Position numbers and translations under genes: made by a program
Shown: positions 15,839-25,186 of the stretch, piece by piece
Numbering within the stretch: position 1 is the stretch's first letter
How the letters are laid out: every line of letters starts with the position of its first letter
Assembly: GCA_020638795.1 (NCBI GenBank)
Contig: JACKHW010000006.1
Span: forward strand, 1-64,000
Direction: 5' to 3'
DNA: 64,000 nt
Source of the DNA: Planctomycetota bacterium
Lineage (GTDB): Bacteria > Planctomycetota > UBA1135 > GCA-002748355
The notes under the pieces: model-generated
Seen by the model: the letters and a program-made list of their open reading frames with translations, nothing else
Told to the model about the DNA's origin: nothing
Databases searched by the model: none

Positions 15839-18424
15839 ATGCGCTTCGAACGATTCACGATCAAGTCCCAGGAAGCCCTGCAAGCCGCCCACCAGCTCGC
15901 CGAGCTCCACCATCACCCCGCGATCGAGCCCGTGCATGTGCTGCACGCGCTCCTGGCCCAGGAAGACGGCCTCGTCCGTCCGTTGCTCGAGAAGGTCGGC
16001 GTCGAGATCCCCGCCCTGCGCTCCCGGCTCGAGGTCGAAATGCGCAAGTTGCCGAACGTGCAGGGCGCGCAGATCGGCCTGTCGAACCCGAGTACCGAGG
16101 TGCTGCAGAAGGCCCAGGACCTCATGGGCAAGATGGGCGACAGCTACGTCTCGACCGAGCACATGCTGCTCGCGTTGCTCGACGCCAAGTCGCTCAAGGA
16201 ACATTTCGCACAGCTCGGCGCGACCAAGGAACGCCTCGAAGCCGCACTCCAGGAGATCCGTGGTTCGCACCGTGTCACGGACATGAACCCGGAGGAGAAG
16301 TATCAATCGCTCGAGAAGTACGCGAAGGACCTCTGCGACCTCGCACGCCGCGGCAAGCTCGACCCCGTCATCGGTCGCGACGAAGAAGTCCGCCGCGTGA
16401 TGCAGGTCCTCACGCGACGCACGAAGAACAACCCGGTCCTCATCGGCGAGGCCGGCGTCGGCAAGACCGCGATCGCCGAGGGCATCGCGCAGCGGATCGT
16501 CGAAGGCGACGTTCCGGAGACGCTCAAGCACAAGCGCATCATGGCACTCGACATGGGCGCGTTGATCGCCGGCGCGAAGTATCGCGGTGAGTTCGAGGAT
16601 CGACTCAAGGCGGTCCTGCAGGAGATCACCGACGCGGCTGGCGAGGTCATTCTCTTCATCGACGAGATGCACACGCTCGTCGGTGCCGGCAAGGCCGAAG
16701 GCGCGGTCGACGCGGCCAACTTGCTGAAGCCCGCGCTCGCGCGCGGCGAACTCCGCTGCATCGGCGCGACGACGCTCGACGAGTATCGCAAGCACATCGA
16801 GAAGGACCCAGCGCTCGAGCGGCGCTTCCAACCCGTCTTCGTCGCCGAGCCGAGCGTCAGCGATGCAATCGCGATTCTGCGTGGACTCAAGGAGCGCTAC
16901 GAAGTGCACCACGGTGTACGCATCACGGACTCCGCCCTCGTCGCGGCGGCACAGCTTTCGGATCGCTACATCGCCGATCGCTTCTTGCCCGACAAGGCCA
17001 TCGACCTCGTCGACGAGGCGGCAAGCACGCTGCGCATGGAGATCGACTCGCTCCCGACCGAGCTCGACCAGGTCGAACGGCGCTTGCGCCAGCTCGAGAT
17101 CGAGCGCGCGGCGCTGACCAAGGAAAAGGACCGCGCGAGCCAAGAGCGACTCGAGAAACTCGAGAAGGAGATGGCCGAGATCCGCGAAGACGCCGACACG
17201 CTGCGCGTGCGCTGGCAGGCGGAGAAAGAGATCATCGAAGACCTCAAGGACCACAAGGTCGCGATCGAGGCTGCACGCACGCAGGCGCAGAAGAAGGAGC
17301 GAGAAGGCGAACTCGAGAAGGTCGCCGAGATCCGCTACAGCACGATTCCCAAGCTCGAGGACGAAGTCTCGCGGCTGCAGACGAAGCTGCGTGACCTGCA
17401 AGGCGACCGCGCTCTCCTCAAGGAAGAGGTCGGCGAAGAGGACATTGCATCCGTCGTCGCCAAGTGGACCGGCATTCCGGTCTCGCGCCTCGTCGAGGGT
17501 GAGCGCCAGAAACTCGTGCGCATGGAAGAAGTCATCGGCAAGCGCGTGATCGGCCAGTCGGAAGCGATCGAAGCCGTCGCCAATGCGGTTCGCCGCTCGC
17601 GAGCCGGTCTGGCGGATCCACGCCGACCGATGGGCAGCTTCCTCTTTCTCGGCCCGACCGGTGTCGGCAAGACCGAAGTCGCGCGCGCCCTCGCGGAGTT
17701 CTTGTTCAACGACGAACAAGCGATGGTCCGCATCGACATGGGCGAGTTCCAGGAGAAGCACTCGGTCGCACGCCTGATCGGCGCGCCTCCGGGTTACGTC
17801 GGCTACGAAGAAGGCGGCTACCTGACCGAAGCCGTTCGCAGGCGCCCGTACTCGGTCGTGCTCCTCGACGAGGTCGAGAAGGCGCACCCCGAGGTCTTCA
17901 ACACGCTTCTCCAACTCCTCGACGACGGTCGCTTGACCGACGGACAGGGTCGCACGATCGACTTCAAGAACACGATCGTCATCATGACGAGCAACCTGGG
18001 CAGCCACTTGCTGCTCGAGCACGACCCCGATCAGGAGGGAGTGCGCGAAAAGGTGATGGCGCGCTTGCAGGAGCACTTCCGCCCTGAGTTCCTCAACCGC
18101 ATCGACGAGATCGTGCTCTTCCACAGGCTCGACCCGTCGCAGATCCGGCGCATCATCGACATCCAGCTCGAAGGCCTGAAGAAACGTCTGCTCGAACGCG
18201 ACATCACGCTGGAATTGAGTGACAACGCGATCGGCGCACTCGCGCTCGAGGGTTACGACCCGGCCTTCGGCGCGAGACCGCTCAAGCGACTCATCCAGCG
18301 CAAGGTCGAGAACGAGCTGGCGAAGCAGTTGCTCGATGGCGAGATCGGCGATGGCGACACGGTGCGCGTGGACATGGAGAACGGCGAGTTCGTTGCCCAC
18401 CGCGCACAACCCGTGTCGCAGTGA
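15839..18424 (+). CDS. clpB: ATP-dependent disaggregase ClpB
   Basis: An 861-aa protein of standard ClpB length. The start MRFERFTIKSQEALQ is the family N-terminus. Clp N-repeats are followed by the first AAA+ module with Walker A GEAGVGKT (about residue 203). The middle coiled-coil (residues about 400-520, rich in Glu/Lys/Arg) distinguishes ClpB from ClpA/C. The second AAA+ module has Walker A GPTGVGKTE (about 605), Walker B VVLLDEVEKAHPEVFN, and the C-terminal GYDPAFGARPLKRLIQ. ClpB works with DnaK to dissolve aggregates after heat stress. An inverted repeat and a sigma54-like motif lie upstream. Confidence 0.97.
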   Translation: MRFERFTIKSQEALQAAHQLAELHHHPAIEPVHVLHALLAQEDGLVRPLLEKVGVEIPALRSRLEVEMRKLPNVQGAQIGLSNPSTEVLQKAQDLMGKMGDSYVSTEHMLLALLDAKSLKEHFAQLGATKERLEAALQEIRGSHRVTDMNPEEKYQSLEKYAKDLCDLARRGKLDPVIGRDEEVRRVMQVLTRRTKNNPVLIGEAGVGKTAIAEGIAQRIVEGDVPETLKHKRIMALDMGALIAGAKYRGEFEDRLKAVLQEITDAAGEVILFIDEMHTLVGAGKAEGAVDAANLLKPALARGELRCIGATTLDEYRKHIEKDPALERRFQPVFVAEPSVSDAIAILRGLKERYEVHHGVRITDSALVAAAQLSDRYIADRFLPDKAIDLVDEAASTLRMEIDSLPTELDQVERRLRQLEIERAALTKEKDRASQERLEKLEKEMAEIREDADTLRVRWQAEKEIIEDLKDHKVAIEAARTQAQKKEREGELEKVAEIRYSTIPKLEDEVSRLQTKLRDLQGDRALLKEEVGEEDIASVVAKWTGIPVSRLVEGERQKLVRMEEVIGKRVIGQSEAIEAVANAVRRSRAGLADPRRPMGSFLFLGPTGVGKTEVARALAEFLFNDEQAMVRIDMGEFQEKHSVARLIGAPPGYVGYEEGGYLTEAVRRRPYSVVLLDEVEKAHPEVFNTLLQLLDDGRLTDGQGRTIDFKNTIVIMTSNLGSHLLLEHDPDQEGVREKVMARLQEHFRPEFLNRIDEIVLFHRLDPSQIRRIIDIQLEGLKKRLLERDITLELSDNAIGALALEGYDPAFGARPLKRLIQRKVENELAKQLLDGEIGDGDTVRVDMENGEFVAHRAQPVSQ

Positions 18425-18518
18425 CGTCACGTCGTCGAGCCACCGGTCGCGCACGGTCTCGGCAAGGGTCGCCATCCGTCCCCTTCCAATCCAGGTCGGT
18501 CCGGGCTTGACTGGAGAC

Positions 18519-19235
18519 ATGACCGACCTGCCTCAGTACGACCCGCGCACGATAGCCCTCGTGAGCGAGTTGATCCATCCACCGATCCAACTCGAGCCCG
18601 GGAAAGTGCAGGGCGTGCACAACGAGCTCTATCAGCATCCTGAGTTCGCGTATCAGAACTTCGGTGTCGCTGCGGACGGCATCACGCTGACCAACGTCAC
18701 CAACGCGCAGAACACGCAGTCGCTCGTGCGCTTCATGCCCGACCGGATTCACATCCGCGAGGAGTTCACCGGGCAGCACGTCGACGACTTTGCGAGGCGG
18801 CTCGAACACGTCACGCGCATCGCGGTCGAGCGCATGTCGATCCCGATCATCATCGCTCAGCAACACGTCGTCCGTAGCCTCGTCAACGCGAAGCACTTCG
18901 CGGACAGCCGCGAGTTCTTGGCAGGCGTCGTTTGCTCGATTCCGCCTGACGACTTCGCTCGCTTCGCACGGCCGGTCGAACTTTTTGGCTTGCGCTTGCT
19001 CTTCCCGGCTGTCGAAGGGCGCAACGACGTCCATGCGGTTCGGATCGAGTCCTACGCAGAAGACGCGCGCGCCGTCTGGATCGAGGACGTGGCCACGTTC
19101 ACGACCGCGTTGATGCCAGCCAGTCTCGAAGAACTCGGTAACAACATGCGGAAGACCTACAAGTTCGTCCGGGAAAACGTGCTCGGCTTCCTCGGCAAGC
19201 ACGACCAGTCTCCCAAGCGTGGCCCCGAGGCTTGA
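18519..19235 (+). CDS. Conserved hypothetical protein (TIGR04255-like)
   Basis: A 238-aa protein from ATG 18519 (GGAG just upstream), beginning MTDLPQYDPRTIALVSELIHPPIQLEPGKVQGVHNELYQ. It has no signal peptide or membrane segment. The layout (an N-terminal strand region, a long middle with QQHVVRSLVNAKHFADSREFL, a C-terminal helical tail) is reminiscent of TIGR04255-type proteins, but I cannot assign a function. Its stop overlaps a triplicated GAGGTTTGACC motif leading into the next gene. Confidence 0.6.
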   Translation: MTDLPQYDPRTIALVSELIHPPIQLEPGKVQGVHNELYQHPEFAYQNFGVAADGITLTNVTNAQNTQSLVRFMPDRIHIREEFTGQHVDDFARRLEHVTRIAVERMSIPIIIAQQHVVRSLVNAKHFADSREFLAGVVCSIPPDDFARFARPVELFGLRLLFPAVEGRNDVHAVRIESYAEDARAVWIEDVATFTTALMPASLEELGNNMRKTYKFVRENVLGFLGKHDQSPKRGPEA

Positions 19236-19263
19236 CCCGAGGTTTGACCCTGAGGTTTGACAA
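19227..19263 (+). repeat. Three tandem copies of a 12-13-bp unit
   Basis: GAGGCTTGACCC, GAGGTTTGACCC(T) and GAGGTTTGACAA follow one another across the stop of the hypothetical gene, 26 bp before the next start. Each copy carries a GAGG core similar to a ribosome-binding site. Confidence 0.6.
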
Positions 19264-19288
19264 GGTTGAACCGCGTGTGGAACGACAC

Positions 19289-20023
19289 ATGTCCGTGACC
19301 CGACGCACCGCACTCACCGCTACCTTCATCGCCATCCTCGCCGGGAGTGCTCTCGTCGCTCACGCATGCACGAAGTCGACAGAGACGCGGGATCCAGAGC
19401 CGGCTGATGTCGTCGCCGTCATCGGCCCCGTTCGCGTCACCGACGAAGAACTCAATCGCTTCGTCGAGTGGTCGAAACGCCTCGACCCGGCACTGTCCCC
19501 CGCCAAGATCCGCCGCATCACCGTCACCGACTTTTGGTTGCCTTATCGAATCGCGCGCGGCCTCGCGGGCAACGACGTCGTGACGCGGGCCAAAGACGCG
19601 GCGGAAGAGTTCCATCGCGCGCTCGTCGAAGCTGGCGGTGATTTCGAGTCGTTCCGGCGGATCGCGAAAGTGCAGGGAGTGCACTTCGAGGACGGCGACG
19701 AATATGTCCGGGCCTTCAACACGCTCCCGATGTCCCTCGCGACGGCGGCTTTCGAAACGCCCGTGGGCGGTCATACCGGCCCGCTCGCATCGACCCTCGG
19801 ATACGCCGTGCTGGGGGTCATCGACGAGCGGTTCGACGGTGTGGTGATGCGGCGCCTGGTCATGGCGACGTTTCCGTTCGATTCGTCGATCGCGTTCGGC
19901 AATCTCGTCAAAAAACAGAGTCTCGACCTCTGGGACGAACGCTCCTACGTCCATCCGCGTTATCGTGTGGAGTTCGAAAACGTCCTTCGGAACCTGTCCG
20001 AGGACTGGCCGCCGCCGCAATGA
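19289..20023 (+). CDS. Exported PpiC/SurA-like protein
   Basis: 244 aa from MSVTRRTALTATF; the GTG-like upstream reading from 19232 would run through the tandem repeat. A signal peptide is clear (ILAGSALVAHAC), with a poor lipobox. The rest resembles a small SurA/parvulin chaperone: DVVAVIGPVRVTDEELNRFVEW, and the late LPMSLATAAFETPVGGHTGPLASTLGYAVLGVIDE, where parvulins keep the active-site strand. Prolyl isomerase activity is not certain because the catalytic His/Cys positions cannot be verified by eye. It is the first of a line of four exported proteins. Confidence 0.55.
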   Translation: MSVTRRTALTATFIAILAGSALVAHACTKSTETRDPEPADVVAVIGPVRVTDEELNRFVEWSKRLDPALSPAKIRRITVTDFWLPYRIARGLAGNDVVTRAKDAAEEFHRALVEAGGDFESFRRIAKVQGVHFEDGDEYVRAFNTLPMSLATAAFETPVGGHTGPLASTLGYAVLGVIDERFDGVVMRRLVMATFPFDSSIAFGNLVKKQSLDLWDERSYVHPRYRVEFENVLRNLSEDWPPPQ

Positions 20024-20060
20024 GCGCAGACCGACCAACCCACGACCGACCGAAGGATTC

Positions 20061-21008
20061 ATGAATTCGACGAAGACGCTGCGCTTCGCCCTCTTCACGG
20101 CATGCCTCGCCTGCCCTGGCCTTTCGCAAGACTCCGGTAAGGAACCCGGACACATCGACAAGGCAAGACAGATCGACGAGACCGGACAAGATGCCGAGAA
20201 GCCGAAGCAGGACGACCCGAAGCAGAAGACTACCGAGAACGAGAAGGCGACCTGGCCGGCGATCAAGCCGGTCCGACTGAGCATCACGAAGGACAAGATC
20301 CCGCAGCTCGTGCACAAGAACGAAAAGACGCGCGAAAAGGCCAAGGAGACGATCGTCGGCTACGGCGCTGGCTGCGCACCCGTGTTGCTCGACGCGCTCA
20401 AGCACGGGCAGAAGCCCGAGCTCGTCACCGAACTCACGAAGATCCTCGATGGCTTCGTGGAGAAGCAATACCTTCCGTTGCTCGAGGCCGAGTGGACCGG
20501 TACGGACGAAGTGCGCGATGCCTACATCATTTCGACGATCAAACGCTTTGGCGTCGAAGGGCACGGTGAACTCTTCGCGAAAGGTCTCGTGCACGGAGAT
20601 CCCGCGATTCGCGAAACGGCAACATACGCTCTCGCGATGCTCGGCGACGAGCGCGCGCTCCACCCTCTGCTCCTACTCGCACGCGACTCGTGGGAGGAGA
20701 AGAACTACCAGATCCGCGAAGCACTCCCGAAGCTCAAGAATGAAGCAACGACCAAGTGGCTCGTGAAACACCTCACCGAGGGCGAGATTTCGGATCGCAT
20801 CGCGACGTTGCGTCTGCTGCACAGTGCAGGGACGAAGGACTGCGTGCGCGCGGTCGCGCCGCTCCTCGACGCGAAGGAGCACCTGATCCGGGCCGAAGCG
20901 GTCAACGCGCTGCGAGGCATCATGGATGGCGACCCACCGTTCCGGAAGCTCTCGGTCTTCCAAGCGATCGAAGAAGTCAAGAAGTGGAAGGCAAGGGTAG
21001 GCACATGA
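20061..21008 (+). CDS. Exported HEAT-repeat protein
   Basis: 315 aa from ATG 20061 (GAAGG upstream) with a signal peptide (FALFTACLACPGLSQ). A long, highly charged linker rich in Lys, Gln and Asp follows. Then come HEAT-like helical pairs: APVLLDALKHGQKPELVTELTKIL, AIRETATYALAMLGDERALHPLLLLA, and DCVRAVAPLLDAKEHLIRAEAVNAL. HEAT repeats are protein-binding solenoids; the partner is unknown. The stop overlaps the next start by 4 nt (ATGA), implying translational coupling to the peptidase-like gene. Confidence 0.72.
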   Translation: MNSTKTLRFALFTACLACPGLSQDSGKEPGHIDKARQIDETGQDAEKPKQDDPKQKTTENEKATWPAIKPVRLSITKDKIPQLVHKNEKTREKAKETIVGYGAGCAPVLLDALKHGQKPELVTELTKILDGFVEKQYLPLLEAEWTGTDEVRDAYIISTIKRFGVEGHGELFAKGLVHGDPAIRETATYALAMLGDERALHPLLLLARDSWEEKNYQIREALPKLKNEATTKWLVKHLTEGEISDRIATLRLLHSAGTKDCVRAVAPLLDAKEHLIRAEAVNALRGIMDGDPPFRKLSVFQAIEEVKKWKARVGT

Positions 21009-22264
21009 GTTGGCTCGCTCGAAATGCCCTGACGGCGATGAGCATCGTCGTCGCCACGCTGTCGCTCTGTGCATCCAGCGCACGTGCGCAGAAACCGAAG
21101 CTCGAGAAGTGGCGCATCGACCCGTACACGGAGAACGATCCCGAAGCGATGAAGCGCGCAGGTATCGTGCGCTTCCATCCGATGCCCTACGGCGAGCTCG
21201 CGGGCGCGGAAGTCTCGACGGAGAAGATCGAGGAGGAACTCGGCGACGCGAAGATCCGCTGGATCGAGACGGCGCACTTCCGGATCGGTTCGACGCTTCC
21301 GGCGTTCCCGATTCCGGCCTCGGACCGAAAGATCAAACTCAAGCTCGAAGGCGAGCTCGAACGCCTCGCGAAGAAACTCCCGAACGTCAACGTGCGGACA
21401 CGTCGCCTCGATCCGTGGCTGCGTGTGCACCTCTTCGCGCAACGGTGCGAGGAAACATACGAGAAGTTCATGGAGCGCGCATGCGTGACCGAGGCGTCGT
21501 TCCCGAAAGAGCCGGACACCCTGATGCCCGACGGCAAGTATTGGGGCCAAGGCCCCTACCTCGGGCAGCACGGGAAGTACCTCGTTCTCATGTTCGAGAA
21601 GCAAAGTGATTTCACGCGTTACCTGACGCTCTTCATCGGGCGTCAGCAGGCATTCGCACAGCGCTGGAACTTCAAGACGGTCGGATCACTCATCATCGTG
21701 ACGTCCACCGAACTCGAAGATGGTCGGCTGAAGCACGACACGTCTCTGCACTGCCACATCGTGTGGAACGTCGTGCACAACCTGATCTCGGGGTATCGCT
21801 TCTATTCGTACGACTTGCCCGTCTGGTTCTGCGAAGGCTCCGCACACTGGTGGGCGAAGGAAGTCGACGAAGAACGCGCGCTCGACTTCGACCAGAACGA
21901 GTCCGCTCGCGCGAAGATGCTGAACACGGGCAAATGGAAACCGAAGGTTCGCCAGTGGCTCGACAACAAGAACACACGCCCCGTGTCCGAACTGATCGGG
22001 CTTCGGGACTATGGCCAGCTGACCAAGTACGACCACGTCAAGTGCTGGTCCGTCATCGATTGGATGATGGCGCAGGGCAATGAGAAGTGGGGCAAGTACA
22101 TGAACACGGTGAAGGGCTACATCGATCCAAAAACCGGGCTTGCAACGGCGAAGGAAGTTCTCAATCTCCAACGTCAAGGCTTGCGCGATGCATACTCGGT
22201 GAGCCCACCGATGCTCGAAGAGAAGTGGAAGGAATGGGTCCTCGAAACTTACCCCGACCGGTGA
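21005..22264 (+). CDS. Exported peptidase-MA-like protein, catalytic motif degraded
   Basis: 419 aa from the ATG at 21005, with a signal peptide (IVVATLSLCASSARAQ). The region TSLHCHIVWNVVHNLISGYRFYSYDLPVWFCEGSAHWW matches the spacing of gluzincin-type peptidases (HExxH ... LPxWxxEGxA). However, the first motif is HNLIS, so the catalytic Glu and the second zinc His are missing, while the distal EGSA Glu is kept. An active metallopeptidase is therefore unlikely; a binding or scaffold role is possible. It is coupled to the HEAT gene before and the beta-barrel gene after. Confidence 0.6.
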   Translation: MSWLARNALTAMSIVVATLSLCASSARAQKPKLEKWRIDPYTENDPEAMKRAGIVRFHPMPYGELAGAEVSTEKIEEELGDAKIRWIETAHFRIGSTLPAFPIPASDRKIKLKLEGELERLAKKLPNVNVRTRRLDPWLRVHLFAQRCEETYEKFMERACVTEASFPKEPDTLMPDGKYWGQGPYLGQHGKYLVLMFEKQSDFTRYLTLFIGRQQAFAQRWNFKTVGSLIIVTSTELEDGRLKHDTSLHCHIVWNVVHNLISGYRFYSYDLPVWFCEGSAHWWAKEVDEERALDFDQNESARAKMLNTGKWKPKVRQWLDNKNTRPVSELIGLRDYGQLTKYDHVKCWSVIDWMMAQGNEKWGKYMNTVKGYIDPKTGLATAKEVLNLQRQGLRDAYSVSPPMLEEKWKEWVLETYPDR

Positions 22265-23091
22265 GTGCCACACGGTGCTTTGGTGGTCTCGCCGCGGCGC
22301 TGTCGACCGTGCTCGCCTCGTGCGGAGTCGTCGCGTTCCCCGAGAAGACGCACGTCACGCTGTCGCCCGTCTATGGCTCCCTCGTCATGAACGGCACCGC
22401 CAAAATGGAGAGCGGTAGCGTCGCTTCGGGCAAGACCGCCAACGGCACCAACGACCTTCGGCACGGCCTAAACGTCGCCGATCGCGATACGGCGCTCGGC
22501 GGCACGATCGGCTACGGCGACTCGTTCGCTGGCGTCGAGTTCGGCTATCTCCACTTCGCGGAACGCTCTTTCGACACGCAAGCGGTCTTGCAGAACGACT
22601 TCGGCGCCTTGGTCAAGGACGATGCGATCCAGTCCGAACTCGAGTTCGAGCAGTGGACGCTCGAGTACATCGTGCGCCTCTTCGACTTCGAACCGGTCGA
22701 CAAACTCACCATCGACCTCGGGGCAGGGATCGGCATCCACCACAACACGATGACGTTCGACGCCAAGGCAACGTCCGTGACGACGCCACGCAATCAGCAC
22801 TTGGCCATGCAGGACGATGGCATGCCGATCTTGCGTGCACGCGCCGACGCATCGTGGCGCCGATTACGCGGGCGCCTGGATCTCGGATACAGCGACGGGC
22901 ACTGGCGCAACATCGACGGCAAGGTCGTCGACCTCGAGCTATCCGTCGCTTACGACCTCACGCGCGACGTCCGCGCGTTCGCGTCGTGGCGTCGCTACGA
23001 CCTGCCGTTCGCGGGCGGGCAGGACGGGCTCGATTACGCCTTCGATGCCAAGCTCGAAGGCTTCTACTTCGGCCTAGAGTTGCGGTTTTGA
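22261..23091 (+). CDS. Outer-membrane beta-barrel-type lipoprotein
   Basis: 276 aa from a GTG overlapping the previous stop (GTGA). The opening MSATRCFGGLAAALSTVLASCG is a lipoprotein signal. Alternating strands with aromatic girdles follow: GTIGYGDSFAGVEFGYLHF, QWTLEYIVRLFDF, LTIDLGAGIGIHHN, RARADASWRRLRGRLDLGYSDG, VVDLELSVAYDL, and a terminal FYFGLELRF ending in Phe, as outer-membrane barrels do. Function is unknown. It closes the coupled group begun by the PpiC-like gene and is convergent with the DUF2059 gene. Confidence 0.65.
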   Translation: MSATRCFGGLAAALSTVLASCGVVAFPEKTHVTLSPVYGSLVMNGTAKMESGSVASGKTANGTNDLRHGLNVADRDTALGGTIGYGDSFAGVEFGYLHFAERSFDTQAVLQNDFGALVKDDAIQSELEFEQWTLEYIVRLFDFEPVDKLTIDLGAGIGIHHNTMTFDAKATSVTTPRNQHLAMQDDGMPILRARADASWRRLRGRLDLGYSDGHWRNIDGKVVDLELSVAYDLTRDVRAFASWRRYDLPFAGGQDGLDYAFDAKLEGFYFGLELRF

Positions 23092-23134
23092 CACCGCTCC
23101 GGCAGAACGTCCCCGCTCCGGGCGGCCCGTGCGC

Positions 23135-23644
23135 TCAGCGCTGCAGTTCTTGCATGACGCGCATGCCGAGCTTCTGACCCCACTCCTGACCGGCGGTCGT
23201 CGAATCCCTCGTGATGAGGCGTTGCGCAGCAGCGAACTTCTTGCCCTTTTCCGACGCGTAGAACTCGATGGCCGCCGCGAGCGTCTCCTTGTCGAGGTGC
23301 TTGGCGTAGATCGGGACGACCATCTCGACGAGTTGCTCGGGCTTTGCCAGCTCCTTGAACTTCGCCGCGAAGCCTTCGGGCAGCATGCCGGTCGCCTTCA
23401 TCTTGTCGAACTGGTCCATCATCTGGTCCATGACTTCTTTGCCCATCTCGGCCGCTCCGGTGAGCTTCATGAGCGTGCGCACCTGCTGCTCGAGCGGATT
23501 GACTTGGCCTTCTTCGGAAGCGCCCCCCTGAGCGGTGTCTTGGCCAGTGCGGATGCTGTCAGCGCCGCCGTCCTGCAACGTGGGGCCGAAGGAGGCGAGG
23601 GCGAAGAGTGCCGAGCAAGCGGCGGCGAGCGAAATGAGTTTCAT
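23135..23644 (-). CDS. Exported DUF2059-domain protein
   Basis: 169 aa from ATG 23644 with a signal peptide (MKLISLAAACSALFALA). The C-terminal domain (VRTLMKLTGAAEMGKEVMDQMMDQF, FKELAKPEQLVEMVVPIYAKHLDKETLAAAIEFYASEKGKKF) is DUF2059, a helical domain common in exported proteobacterial and planctomycete proteins; its function is unknown. A low-complexity linker separates the signal from the domain. Two and a half tandem copies of a 17-bp unit lie just upstream of the start. Confidence 0.8.
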   Translation of the reverse strand: MKLISLAAACSALFALASFGPTLQDGGADSIRTGQDTAQGGASEEGQVNPLEQQVRTLMKLTGAAEMGKEVMDQMMDQFDKMKATGMLPEGFAAKFKELAKPEQLVEMVVPIYAKHLDKETLAAAIEFYASEKGKKFAAAQRLITRDSTTAGQEWGQKLGMRVMQELQR

Positions 23645-23677
23645 CGGTCTTTGGTCCTGGAACGGGGACTCGAGCCA

Positions 23678-23711
23678 TACGAACGGAACGCCCGTACGAA
23701 CGGAACGCACA
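23678..23711. repeat. Tandem 17-bp duplication upstream of the DUF2059 gene
   Basis: TACGAACGGAACGCCCG is followed directly by TACGAACGGAACGCACA, with a partial third copy (AACGG) after. It lies 34-67 bp before the minus-strand start at 23644. Confidence 0.6.
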
Positions 23712-23835
23712 AACGGCTCGTGAATTGGATCTATCGGGACGAGTGTAGCGCTCCCGAGACGAAATCCGGCCGCCGTAGTGGACCACCGAACGCGCTGGAA
23801 CAAGCGTTCCGGGCAGGATTGTTCCTGCAGGGTCT

Positions 23836-24693
23836 TCAGCAGCGGACGCGCGACGACCGAAGAGCGGCCTCGACCGCGTCGATCGTCGAGTCCGGGGTTG
23901 ACGTGCCGGCGGTCAGCCCGACCGTTTCGTAGTTCGAGAGCATCTCGAAGTCGAGTTCGTCGGCATTCGCGACGCGCTGGGCGACGCGGCCTGCGGCGCG
24001 GCACGTCGCGACGAGCTGTTGCGTGTTGTTGGAGTGAGCTCCGCCCACGACGACGATCGCCTCGACCCGCGAAATCAAGTCGCGGAGTGCACGCTGTCGC
24101 TCTTTGGTCGGCTCGCAAATCGTGTCCCGAACCACGATGTCCGCACGCGGGTTGGCGAGCTCGATCGCGGCGATGAGCGTCCGCATGCGCTCTTCGAGCA
24201 GCGTCGTCTGGCAGACGATGCCGAGCGCGGCGGACCCGAAATCCTTCACGTCGTCCTCGGTCTGCACGATCGTGAAGGACTCGAGGTCACCGACGAGTCC
24301 GCGCACTTCGACGTGACCCTTGCGCCCGAGAACGATGACGTGACGCCCTTCCCGCTGGAGCGCCAGGGCGGCGGCATGCGCCCGACGAACCAAGGGACAC
24401 GTCGTATCGATGAGTTCATGGCCACGACGGACGAGCCGTGCGCGCTCGCGATCCGCGATCCCGTGCGCCGTGACGAGCACACGCTTGGTCCGGACCCTAT
24501 CGAGTGCGCCCTCCCTTTCGATTTCGTCGAGCGCCTCGAAACCACGTGCTTCGAGTTCGGAGAGCACGGCCTCGTTGTGCACGAGCTCTCCAAATACCGT
24601 CGTCTCCTCCGGCGCGTCGCTCGTGCGCGCGACTTCGAGCGCATCGAGGACACCGAAACACATCCCCATCGCACTTGCTCGGATCACGTCCAT
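23836..24693 (-). CDS. ispH: 4-hydroxy-3-methylbut-2-enyl diphosphate reductase
   Basis: 285 aa from ATG 24693 (MDVIRASAMGMCFGV); a longer reading from 24744 is possible. IspH is the last enzyme of the MEP isoprenoid pathway and makes IPP and DMAPP using a [4Fe-4S] cluster. The three cluster cysteines are visible in MGMCFGV, DTTCPLVRRAHA and DTICEPTKERQRA. The conserved VVGGAHSNNTQQLV and VGLTAGTSTPDSTIDAV at the C-terminus are diagnostic. The promoter probably lies in the 90 bp before the HTH gene. It is the only MEP gene in the window. Confidence 0.95.
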   Translation of the reverse strand: MDVIRASAMGMCFGVLDALEVARTSDAPEETTVFGELVHNEAVLSELEARGFEALDEIEREGALDRVRTKRVLVTAHGIADRERARLVRRGHELIDTTCPLVRRAHAAALALQREGRHVIVLGRKGHVEVRGLVGDLESFTIVQTEDDVKDFGSAALGIVCQTTLLEERMRTLIAAIELANPRADIVVRDTICEPTKERQRALRDLISRVEAIVVVGGAHSNNTQQLVATCRAAGRVAQRVANADELDFEMLSNYETVGLTAGTSTPDSTIDAVEAALRSSRVRC

Positions 24694-24781
24694 GTCGCTT
24701 CTGTCGTCCTCCAGGGCCTGCAAGGGCAAGCCTTTGTATCGCAAAGTTTCAAGGCAAAAAAAATGGCCTCCGCAAACGTCA

Positions 24782-25186
24782 TCAGGCCGGGGACCAACCC
24801 GCGTCGAGGTCCGAAGCGTCCTGACGCTGTGCGGATCGCGCGTCGGTGAGCACTCGGTCCAACTCCTCGAAGTACACGAGGAGCTGCTTGCGCCCTTCGG
24901 GTGAAAGGCGCAAGAGCGTCGCCGTGCGTCCGCCCTCCTGGCGTTTCCAGATTTCGACGATGCCCTTCTCTTGCAGGAGCGACAAGTGTCGGCTCAGGTT
25001 GCCGTCGGTCAACTCACAGAGCTTGCGAAGCTCCGGGAACAACACCCCGTCCGGCCGATTCAAGAGTGCGACGGTGATCCCCAGGCGCGCCTTCTCGTGC
25101 AGCACGCGATCGAGTCCTGGATACGCGTGCGGTGCGCCGTCGGCCAAACCGAGATGCTTCGCATGCTTCTTGTCAGAGCGATCCAC
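24782..25186 (-). CDS. Winged-helix regulator paired with a membrane protein
   Basis: 134 aa from a GTG at 25186, chosen because AAGGAGG lies eight bases upstream. The central domain (FPELRKLCELTDGNLSRHLSLLQEKGIVEIWKRQEGGRTATLLRLSPEGRKQLLVYFEELDRVL) is a MarR/PadR-like winged helix of the HTH_34 type. Its first 14 bp overlap the end of the membrane protein gene, so the pair is translated from one message. Such pairs usually let the membrane protein gate or accompany regulator activity; targets are unknown. Confidence 0.75.
   Translation of the reverse strand: MDRSDKKHAKHLGLADGAPHAYPGLDRVLHEKARLGITVALLNRPDGVLFPELRKLCELTDGNLSRHLSLLQEKGIVEIWKRQEGGRTATLLRLSPEGRKQLLVYFEELDRVLTDARSAQRQDASDLDAGWSPA

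Noticed and set aside
15398..18520. A 1040-residue open frame on the minus strand opposite clpB
   Set aside because: It is the mirror of a strongly conserved gene, is Arg/Leu-rich and shows no domain; GC-rich codon usage explains it.
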